Shown here piece after piece: positions 46,800 to 53,601 of a DNA stretch of 53,601 bases. The notes under the pieces are model-generated. The model was not told the origin of the DNA. It saw only the letters and a list, made by a program, of their open reading frames with translations, and made no database searches. Source of the stretch: Gammaproteobacteria bacterium (GTDB taxonomy: Bacteria; Pseudomonadota; Gammaproteobacteria; GCA-001735895). The DNA lies in contig JAAESG010000355.1 of the NCBI GenBank assembly GCA_024229615.1, positions 1-53,601 on the forward strand, in the 5' to 3' direction. Position 1 is the stretch's first letter. Each line of letters begins with the position of its first letter. Position numbers and translations under genes: made by a program.

Positions 46800-49433
46800 A
46801 TGGAACCGTCGTTTTACAAATATATACTGCATCACAGCAAAAAAGACCAGATTGGTCTTGTCTTGCTATCCCTGGTTTCGCTTCCCCTGATTTATGTCAC
46901 GCTTGAGCTTCCCAAGAGAATCATCAACCTGCTCGAAGGCCTCGATATCCCGGAAAGTTTTTTCGGCCATGAATTCGATCGACTGACTTACCTGATGATA
47001 TTGAGTGTAGCCTTCCTGCTAGTTGTGTTAACCAGTGGTGGCCTCAAGTACCTGTTGAATATCTACCGTGGCTCACTCGGTGAACGCATGTTGCGGCGTT
47101 TCAGATACGAACTCTATACGCGCATTCTGCGATTCCCGCTGCCTCATTTCAAACGAATTTCGTCGGGTGAGATCATCCCGATGATTACCGCGGAAACCGA
47201 ACCTCTTGGCGAATTCATTGGTGAATCCTTCACCTTGCCGGTATTCCAGGGAGGCACCCTGCTGACCTACCTGTTCTTTATTTTTCAACAGGATGTATTT
47301 CTCGGCCTTGCGGCAATTTCGTTGTACCCGTTTCAACTGTACGTAATCCCAAGATTACAGAAACGCGTCAATGAACTGTCGAAGGAAAGAGTCGCGGTGG
47401 CACGAAACCTGGCCGGGCGTATCGGTGAAACGGTTTCTGGCATCAGCGAAGTACACGCAAATGACACCAGTCACTACGAGCGAGCGCATATCAGTCAGCG
47501 TCTGGGCAAAATTTACCTGATCCGCTTCGCGATTTACAAGCGCAAGTTTTTTATCAAGTTCCTGAACAATTTCATCGCTCAGCTGACACCTTTCTTCTTT
47601 TATTCGGTCGGGGGTTACTTTGTATTGCGCGGTGATTTGTCGATCGGCTCGATGGTGGCGGTGCTGGTCGCTTACAAGGACCTCTCCGGTCCGTGGAAGG
47701 AGTTGCTGCGCTACTATCAGCGTATGGAAGATATCAAGGTCAAGTACACTCAAATCATCCAGCAATTCAATCCGCTGAACATGATTCAAAATGACATTAT
47801 CGACCAGCGCCCCGATTCGCTGACGCTGCCGAATCGAGAGATTCAAGGTTATAACATCCGATACAGCGAAGACGGACTCTATTTCAGCATCGATGGCGCC
47901 AGTTTCAGATTTCCGCTCGATCGGCATTTTGCCGCAGTCGGAATGGGCAATAGTGGTAAGGATGAACTCGCCCTGCTGATGTCGAGACTGATCAATCCAA
48001 GCTCCGGCAGTATCAACATTGGTCACTCGAAGATGGAGGATATTCCCGAATCGATCACCGGCAAGCGCCTCGGTTATATCGGGAGTACCGCTTACATGTT
48101 TAACGGTACGGTTTACGACAATTTGTGTTATGCACTTAAACATCATCCCGTCGAGCAGCCCGCAACAGAGATGCACAAGGAGCTGGAACACGAGCGAGCG
48201 CTGGCACAGCTCGCCGGTAATTCACCACATCGTTACGACGATAACTGGATTGACCATAACGAACTGGGGTTAGACAGCCCCAACCAGTTGGCGACACGTA
48301 TTATCGAGATTCTCGGAAGCGTCGAGCTGGATGAAGAAATCTATCAGTTCGGCTTGCAATCATTCGTCAATCAAACACAAAACCTCGACCTGTCGGAACG
48401 TATCATGCAGGCACGAAACCAGCTGCGTGACAAGTTCAAGCAAACCGATATTGCACGATTGGTCGAACCCTTCGACCACGAGAAATACAATCTCAACATG
48501 ACCGTGTCGGAAAACCTGTTGTTTGGTACTGTTTATGGTGATTCCATCGATGTCGAACAGTTGATCAACAACCCGGTTATTCAAAAGATCCTGCAACAAA
48601 ACAACTTGAACGAAGCTTTTTTGGACGCCGGTGTAAAAATTGCGGAAATCATGCTTGACCTGTTTTCCGATGTCGAACCTGACAGCGAGCTTTTCGATCA
48701 GTTCAGTTTCATCGAAGCCGACGATCTGCCCGAGTTCAATAAATTGCTGCAAGATATCAAACGTTACGGTCTCGAAGATTTACCCCTGGAGGAAAAGCGA
48801 AGGCTCATTTCCCTGCCCTTTAAATTGATCGTCGCACGTCATCGACTGGGGCTGATCACCGAGCCCATACAGCAGAGTATTCTCACCGCGCGACGTCAGA
48901 TTCACGAGCTGGCGGGTAGCGAAAATCTGGGCATCGAATTTTTTGACGAAACCCGATATAACCCGCGCATTTCGATCCAGGATAATATCCTGTTTGGAAA
49001 ACTGGTCTATGGACAGGCCAATGCGCAACAAAAGATCAATGAGCTGATTGTAGACGTGGTTAAGACCCTGGGTCTGAGAAATGAAATCATCGAGGCCGGC
49101 CTCCGCTACGAGGTAGGTGTCGCCGGCGGACGCCTGTCCTCGATTCAGCGGCAAAAGTTGGGGTTGGCGCGCGCCTTACTCAAGGCGCCGGATTTACTGG
49201 TCATCAATGAAGCATTGGCCAGCCTCGATACCGCCAGTGAACGCCGCCTGATCAACAATGTCAGAGACGTCATGCAGGGTCGTGGAATACTGTGGGTACT
49301 GGGAAAGGTTCGGCTGTCCGAGCTTTTCGACGAGGTCATGGTTATGGAACGCGGCAGGTTAGCCGATAAGGGGCCCTTTACAAAGCTGCAGGAGAGTAGT
49401 GTGCACTTCCAGCAATTGCTCGCTACCGAGTAG
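46800..49433 (+). CDS. Non-canonical ABC exporter with degenerate, expanded ATPase domain
   Basis: An 877-residue fused exporter. Residues 1 to about 325 form an exporter-type transmembrane domain (ELPKRIINLL, SGEIIPMITAE, SIGSMVAVLVAYKDLSGPW). The nucleotide-binding domain is aberrant: Walker A reads GMGNSGKD (D388 in place of Ser/Thr), the Q-loop region reads GSTAYMFNG (Gln lacking), the signature reads LSSIQ (779-783), Walker B reads LLVINEA (N803 for Asp; E804 kept) and the switch histidine position is V837. About 350 residues separate the Q-loop from the signature, some 290 more than usual, and the motif NGTVYDNL recurs as VSENLLFG (about 570) and IQDNILFG (about 725). The frame opens at 46665, but GGGAG before the ATG at 46800 sets the start. 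Confidence 0.88.
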   Translation: MEPSFYKYILHHSKKDQIGLVLLSLVSLPLIYVTLELPKRIINLLEGLDIPESFFGHEFDRLTYLMILSVAFLLVVLTSGGLKYLLNIYRGSLGERMLRRFRYELYTRILRFPLPHFKRISSGEIIPMITAETEPLGEFIGESFTLPVFQGGTLLTYLFFIFQQDVFLGLAAISLYPFQLYVIPRLQKRVNELSKERVAVARNLAGRIGETVSGISEVHANDTSHYERAHISQRLGKIYLIRFAIYKRKFFIKFLNNFIAQLTPFFFYSVGGYFVLRGDLSIGSMVAVLVAYKDLSGPWKELLRYYQRMEDIKVKYTQIIQQFNPLNMIQNDIIDQRPDSLTLPNREIQGYNIRYSEDGLYFSIDGASFRFPLDRHFAAVGMGNSGKDELALLMSRLINPSSGSINIGHSKMEDIPESITGKRLGYIGSTAYMFNGTVYDNLCYALKHHPVEQPATEMHKELEHERALAQLAGNSPHRYDDNWIDHNELGLDSPNQLATRIIEILGSVELDEEIYQFGLQSFVNQTQNLDLSERIMQARNQLRDKFKQTDIARLVEPFDHEKYNLNMTVSENLLFGTVYGDSIDVEQLINNPVIQKILQQNNLNEAFLDAGVKIAEIMLDLFSDVEPDSELFDQFSFIEADDLPEFNKLLQDIKRYGLEDLPLEEKRRLISLPFKLIVARHRLGLITEPIQQSILTARRQIHELAGSENLGIEFFDETRYNPRISIQDNILFGKLVYGQANAQQKINELIVDVVKTLGLRNEIIEAGLRYEVGVAGGRLSSIQRQKLGLARALLKAPDLLVINEALASLDTASERRLINNVRDVMQGRGILWVLGKVRLSELFDEVMVMERGRLADKGPFTKLQESSVHFQQLLATE

Positions 49434-49445
49434 GTCGAATAATCT

Positions 49446-49466
49446 AGTACTTCTTGAAGGAGTACT
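49446..49466. repeat. Imperfect palindrome between convergent genes
   Basis: AGTACT ... AGTACT arms with an inner CTT/AAG pair form an inverted repeat. A second overlapping pair, AAGGAGT/ACTCCTT (49457-49477), reaches into the methyltransferase end. Neither has a T-run in the right orientation for the ABC or the methyltransferase transcript, so a terminator role is only possible. Confidence 0.5.
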
Positions 49467-50344
49467 TAGCACTCCTTAAAAAACAGGTGCGTGGTTAGCA
49501 GTCTGTCAGCCAATTCGCGTTTGAGCCCACTCCAGAAACTGTCCAGATTGATTCGAAGCGGTGGATTGAATGGTTTTAATCCTGCATTGTCGCCCAACAT
49601 GATCAGTGTGTTGCGCGTAAAGCAGTTGATATGCTCAAGCGGATGTATGGCATCGAGTGCCGGTGACCAGCCCTTCTGTCGCAGATGGCCTGCGACACCA
49701 CGCCCATCCGGAACCCGAATATAGATAAACCCACCCGGGCGTAAATGCCGGCACAGCTCCTGAAGAGTTTGCAAAGGCTCGGGTAAGTGCTCAAATACCT
49801 GATTCGCAAAGATACAATCGAAGCCAGGACTCTCGGAAGGCAGCGAATCGATAACCCTGATGCCCATCTGACGAGCATATTCTACCCGTTGTGGTGACAG
49901 TTCGTATCCGACTACGTCGAAGCCATGGGCCTGTGCCATGCGGCTCCAGTAACCCCAGCCCATACCGTACTCAAGCACACGAGTCTGATCGGGCCGCTTA
50001 TCGAATAACCGCGCCAGGCTATGGAGCTGGCCGGCATATTGCCGAAACAACTTTGTCTTGGCGGTTTGCTTCTTTTTCAGGCTCGCGTCATGATCGATCC
50101 AGTCCCGATACAAAACCAGCATTCCATTATCATCGAGGACAGGATCCTGAAAAATAAAGCCACACACACAGGCCACGATCCGGTAACTCTCGGAACCCAG
50201 AGTCTCCAGATCTACCCTGCCCTGGTAAAATGTATCCAGAAAACTCGATAGCCGGGAATTCCGGTAAGAGATTTCACTCAAAATACTGCGCTTCGGCGAT
50301 GCGCAAAGCGGACAGATTTCACGATGAAGGAATCTGATCTGCAT
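49466..50344 (-). CDS. Class I SAM-dependent methyltransferase with N-terminal zinc-ribbon-like motif
   Basis: A 292-residue protein. An N-terminal cysteine pair (CPLCASPK) and a later CVCGF suggest a small zinc-binding element, as in several sugar/lipid methyltransferases of polysaccharide clusters. The core has motif I VLEYGMGWGYWS, the acidic residue in VVGYELSP, and DCIFANQVFEHLPEP with LRPGGFIYIRVPD, i.e. a Methyltransf_23-type fold. The target is unknown. It lies three bases after the dipeptide-type permease gene on the same strand and converges on the ABC exporter, so it could belong functionally to either. Confidence 0.83.
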   Translation of the reverse strand: MQIRFLHREICPLCASPKRSILSEISYRNSRLSSFLDTFYQGRVDLETLGSESYRIVACVCGFIFQDPVLDDNGMLVLYRDWIDHDASLKKKQTAKTKLFRQYAGQLHSLARLFDKRPDQTRVLEYGMGWGYWSRMAQAHGFDVVGYELSPQRVEYARQMGIRVIDSLPSESPGFDCIFANQVFEHLPEPLQTLQELCRHLRPGGFIYIRVPDGRGVAGHLRQKGWSPALDAIHPLEHINCFTRNTLIMLGDNAGLKPFNPPLRINLDSFWSGLKRELADRLLTTHLFFKEC

Positions 50345-50347
50345 CGA

Positions 50348-51496
50348 CTACTTGTAAGGATCTGCCGCATCACGCAATCCATCGCCGAAAAAGTTGAAGG
50401 TGATAATCACCAGGATGACCGGTACTACAGGAAACAACAACCATGGATATAACGCAACCACATTTATGTTCTGAGCTTCATTCAACAAAACACCCCAACT
50501 GGTAACGGGCGGTCTCAATCCCAGACCCAGGAAACTCAACGCAGTTTCACCCAATATCATCGCCGGCACGGACAGCGTTGCCGATGCGATCAGGTGGCTC
50601 ATGAATCCGGGTAGCAAATGACGTCCGATGATACGTCCGGGCCTGGCACCCATTAATTCTGCCGCTGAGCAGTAATCTTCTTCCCGTAACGCGAGCAGCT
50701 TTGAACGTACCGCGCGTGCCAACCCGGTCCAGTCGAGCATCGCAAGAATGACGGTAATACCGAAAAAAATCAGGATGGGACTCCAGTTAACCGGCAGCAC
50801 TGCCGACAATGCCATCCACAACGGTAATTCGGGAAAAGAGCGAATCACCTCGATTACCCGTTGAACCGTGGCGTCGACCCAGCCACCGTAATAACCGGCC
50901 AGGCCGCCAATGATGATACCCATGGTAAAGCTGATCAGAATTCCGACCAGACCTATGGTCAGCGATATTCGTGCCCCGTAGGTAATTCGCGACAACATAT
51001 CACGTCCGAGGCGATCGGTACCCAGCAGGAAAAAGGTACCATTCTCGGGCGGACAAACCAGATGAAAGTCGGCCTCGAACAAACCCCAGAATTGATAACT
51101 ATCGCCGCGACAAAAAAATCTCAGGGGCTGTACCACATCTCTGTTCTCCTGATAGTTGCGAATCAGCAAGTCCATATCGAGTTGGTAACCCCAGCCGTAA
51201 ACGAAGGGGCCAATAAATTCTCCTTCGTGAAACAGGTGGATTGACTGTGGTGGCGAATATATAAATTCTGTATTACGCGTATGCAGGTCATACGGCGCGA
51301 TCACTTCACTGAACATGATCGTCGCATAGTTCAGCACCAGGATAACACCGCAGATAACCGCAAGGCGGTGGCGCCGTAACTTCCACCACATTAGTTTCCA
51401 TTGCGACGCGAGATAGTATTTCTCCTGAGCCGGGGTTAATGATTCAATCGAATGAGGATCGAAGGGTTCAAGTGAAACAAAGTGCTCGGTTCTCAT
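50348..51496 (-). CDS. Oligopeptide-type ABC transporter permease (DppC/YejE-like)
   Basis: A 382-residue inner-membrane permease. A cytoplasmic N-terminal region precedes the first helix (about 45), followed by a roughly 100-residue periplasmic loop, as in YejE-like permeases. The rest is the DppC core (GTDRLGRDMLSRITYGARISL) and the EAA loop AAELMGARPGRIIGRHLLPG that contacts the ATPase. It overlaps the partner permease gene by four bases. Probably imports peptides or an oligosaccharide-peptide; the substrate is unknown. Confidence 0.9.
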   Translation of the reverse strand: MRTEHFVSLEPFDPHSIESLTPAQEKYYLASQWKLMWWKLRRHRLAVICGVILVLNYATIMFSEVIAPYDLHTRNTEFIYSPPQSIHLFHEGEFIGPFVYGWGYQLDMDLLIRNYQENRDVVQPLRFFCRGDSYQFWGLFEADFHLVCPPENGTFFLLGTDRLGRDMLSRITYGARISLTIGLVGILISFTMGIIIGGLAGYYGGWVDATVQRVIEVIRSFPELPLWMALSAVLPVNWSPILIFFGITVILAMLDWTGLARAVRSKLLALREEDYCSAAELMGARPGRIIGRHLLPGFMSHLIASATLSVPAMILGETALSFLGLGLRPPVTSWGVLLNEAQNINVVALYPWLLFPVVPVILVIITFNFFGDGLRDAADPYK

Positions 51497-52491
51497 TTAG
51501 TAGCACTCCCGCCAAGCCGAATACGGGGGTCGAGCAACGCCAGGGCAATATCCGAAACCAGGACACCGAACACGGTCAATACGGCAAGAAACATCAGGAA
51601 AGAACCGGCCAGGTACATATCCTGACTTTGCAGGGCACTGAGCAGAATCGGCCCGGTCGTCGGTAAGGACATGACAACCGCGACGATTTCAGCACCGGAG
51701 ATTACCGTTGGCAACAGATTGCCAATGTCGGCAATGAAAAAATTGAGTGCGATACGCAATGGATATTTCACCAGCAGCTTGCCCGGTGGCAATCCCTTGG
51801 CTCGCCCTGTGGTGACATATTGCTTTTGCAATTCATCCAGCAGGTTGGCGCGTAGCCTTCGGATCATACCTGCAGTTCCCGAAGTACCGATTACGACGAC
51901 AGGAATCCACAGATGTTCGAGAATCGAAATCATCTTGCCCACACTCCAGGGCGCGTCGATATATTGTGAGTCCATAAGACCACCAATGCTGGTGCCGAAA
52001 TAGACATTAGCGAAGTAAAGCATCACCAGAGCGAGCAGGAAATTCGGCGTCGCAAGACCGAGAAATCCGAGCGTCGACAAACCGTAATCACCCCAGCTGT
52101 ACTGATGAGTAGCCGAATAAATACCAATTGGAAAGGCAACAATCCACGTGAACAGGATGGTTGCGATAGAAATAATCACCGTCAGGAAGAGCCGATCGCC
52201 AACGACCTCGGTGACCGGTAAATCGTACTCGAAGGAATATCCGAAATCTCCCTGCAGCATTCCGATGACCCAATGCCAGTACTGGTGCAACATTGGCTTG
52301 TCGAGACCGTATTGCTCGCGCAAAAACTTGATTTTTTGCTCATCTACCGATTCACCCTGGCTTTGCAGTTCAGCGATATGGCTTTCCAGGTAATCACCGG
52401 GTGGCAACTGGATGATGACGAACACCAACATACTGATCACCACCAGCGTGGGAATCATGGTCAGAATACGTCGTAGTATATAGGTCAGCAC
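51493..52491 (-). CDS. Oligopeptide-type ABC transporter permease (DppB-like)
   Basis: A 332-residue permease with six predicted helices. It begins LTYILRRILTMIPTLVVISM, the DppB N terminus, and has the EAA-type loop YVTTGRAKGLPPGKLLVKYPL. The start is GTG at 52491, overlapping the TAG of the substrate-binding protein gene by one base. It pairs with the DppC-like permease downstream; no ATPase gene lies in the window. Confidence 0.9.
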   Translation of the reverse strand: MLTYILRRILTMIPTLVVISMLVFVIIQLPPGDYLESHIAELQSQGESVDEQKIKFLREQYGLDKPMLHQYWHWVIGMLQGDFGYSFEYDLPVTEVVGDRLFLTVIISIATILFTWIVAFPIGIYSATHQYSWGDYGLSTLGFLGLATPNFLLALVMLYFANVYFGTSIGGLMDSQYIDAPWSVGKMISILEHLWIPVVVIGTSGTAGMIRRLRANLLDELQKQYVTTGRAKGLPPGKLLVKYPLRIALNFFIADIGNLLPTVISGAEIVAVVMSLPTTGPILLSALQSQDMYLAGSFLMFLAVLTVFGVLVSDIALALLDPRIRLGGSATK

Positions 52492-53600
52492 TAGCGCTTG
52501 ACCCCGTCGAACCAGAAGGTATCGGGTTTATATATTCCGAAGTAAGCGCCCGGTGAAATATCGTAGAAACCTCTATCCGGCACATTGTGCAAATGATTGT
52601 TGACCACGACCGGATGTGGCACGTGATTGACAATGCCAATGCTGAACATCTGATCGCGATTAATTTCGAGTATGCGGTGCCAGATTTCGGTGCGTTCCTG
52701 GTGGCTCAAGGCGCGAGCCCATTGGTCGTTCAACTCAACTAGTTCCCTCGCAGCTGGAAGATCAGGTGCTTCGCCGCTTTTGCCACCGGATTCGTAATAC
52801 GAACCCCACTTCGGCCACTGGTACTGGTACTTCGAAGTAGGCGCCAGCTCACTGGGACTGCTTTCGGAAGTCGACATCGCGTTCGCCAGGCCCGACCAGA
52901 TGGACATGATCGCGTCGCCCGAAAAAATCCGGTTACGAAACACTTCACGCGTCGAGGGTACGCTGTAGAGCTTGACACCCACCTTTAGCCAACTGTCGTG
53001 AATCAATTCGAGTACATCGGTTTGTTCGGTACTCTCGCCGGCGGTCTGGATCAGGATTTCGAGCGGGCGCCCATCCGGCAGCAGGCGGACACCGCGATCG
53101 TCACGTCGATCCAGGCCGAGTTCGTCGAGTAGTTCCCCGGCGTGCTGAAGGTCGTACTCGGCCCATGCGCTCTGGTATTCGGGTCTATACAGCGGGCTTT
53201 CCTCGAGCACTGTATTATTGCTTTCCTGAACCAGCCCAAAATAAACCACCTGGTTAATTTCACGACGGTGTATCGACAGAGAAAGCGCACGTCGGAAACG
53301 CCGGTCTCGCATTAGCTCACGGTATGTCTTGTCATTGGTGTTCAGATTCGGAAAAAGTGCCATATGAGCACCTTTCGCGGTCTGCCACAGGCGTACGTCA
53401 AAATCGTTCCGCTTCGACGCGGACTTGAGAAAAGTGTAATTGTCCAAGCGCAGATAGCGTGCCTGCAAATCCGATTCGCCGGCTCCGGTTTTCGCGGGCA
53501 CCAGTTTGCTGGAAGCAATATTGATCGCGATCGAGTCGATATAAGGAAGTTGCCGGCCATTTTGGTCGACGCGATGGTAATAGGGATTGCGCTTGAAGAT
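52491..53600 (-). CDS. Family 5 extracellular solute-binding protein (5' partial)
   Basis: The C-terminal 369 or so residues of an SBP_bac_5 protein; the frame is open to the window end, so the start and signal peptide lie beyond it. RNPYYHRVDQNGRQLPYID near the cut end is a family hallmark. MRDRRFRRALSLSIHRREI and GRPLEILIQTAGEST follow, and the end (FYDISPGAYFGIYKPDTFW) is complete. It is the periplasmic receptor of the two permeases that follow. The ligand is unknown. Confidence 0.92.
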   Translation of the reverse strand: MFKRNPYYHRVDQNGRQLPYIDSIAINIASSKLVPAKTGAGESDLQARYLRLDNYTFLKSASKRNDFDVRLWQTAKGAHMALFPNLNTNDKTYRELMRDRRFRRALSLSIHRREINQVVYFGLVQESNNTVLEESPLYRPEYQSAWAEYDLQHAGELLDELGLDRRDDRGVRLLPDGRPLEILIQTAGESTEQTDVLELIHDSWLKVGVKLYSVPSTREVFRNRIFSGDAIMSIWSGLANAMSTSESSPSELAPTSKYQYQWPKWGSYYESGGKSGEAPDLPAARELVELNDQWARALSHQERTEIWHRILEINRDQMFSIGIVNHVPHPVVVNNHLHNVPDRGFYDISPGAYFGIYKPDTFWFDGVKR

Positions 53601-53601
53601 A

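Noticed and set aside
47355-48191. 278-residue open frame opposite the ABC exporter
   Set aside because: It is antisense to the coding frame, with no ribosome-binding site or recognised motif; it reflects codon composition of the sense gene.
49457-49477. Hairpin AAGGAGT/ACTCCTT as a terminator for the ABC gene
   Set aside because: It is followed by A residues, not T, on the plus strand, and the T-run precedes the stem on the minus strand.

Overview
This looks like a chromosomal segment of a free-living gammaproteobacterium. Supporting features are a prfB gene with the classical programmed frameshift next to lysS, rlmL/selU, sucA-sucB, ettA, guaC, pepN, ndk and an Escherichia-type napFDAGHBC operon. 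Base composition is near half GC. I cannot place it below class. No rRNA, tRNA, CRISPR array or complete insertion sequence was seen. Most genes are packed in short operons with overlapping stop/start codons.

Layout. 1-4.5 kb: a 5'-cut ATP-cone/2-phosphoglycerate kinase-like protein, a histidine phosphatase, a dimeric dUTPase and an SLC13-type carrier. 4.5-8.4 kb: lysS, prfB and a coiled-coil protein of unknown role. 8.4-14.3 kb: the wreck of a PAS histidine kinase, a fold-III ornithine/lysine decarboxylase, an RpfE-like protein, pepN and ndk with its terminator. 14.3-22.9 kb: a CBS protein, a HAD phosphatase, guaC, a TVP38-flavoreductase fusion, selU and rlmL. 23-31.9 kb: a DUF1631 protein, sucB, sucA, ettA and a DUF815 ATPase. 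31.9-38.2 kb: the periplasmic nitrate reductase operon behind a perfect FNR-type box. 38.3-38.9 kb: an aldehyde dehydrogenase pseudogene.

38.9-50.3 kb is the most unusual part. A single-domain cyclic-nucleotide-binding protein and an HD phosphohydrolase face a membrane class III adenylate cyclase. They are followed by two MurG-like (COG4671-type) glycosyltransferases, a polysaccharide-deacetylase-like protein, a histidine phosphatase, a GT4 glycosyltransferase, a very odd ABC exporter and a methyltransferase. The ABC protein has an exporter-type membrane domain, but its nucleotide-binding domain carries substitutions in the Walker A, Q-loop, signature, Walker B and switch-histidine motifs, plus roughly 290 extra residues inside the domain. 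The content suggests assembly and export of an unknown glycan or glycolipid, possibly under cyclic-nucleotide control. That is inference and no characterised counterpart is known to me. 50.3-53.6 kb: two oligopeptide-type ABC permeases and the C-terminal part of their substrate-binding protein, which runs off the window.

Two decaying genes (kinase and aldehyde dehydrogenase) with frameshifts and internal deletions show ongoing gene loss between otherwise intact operons.
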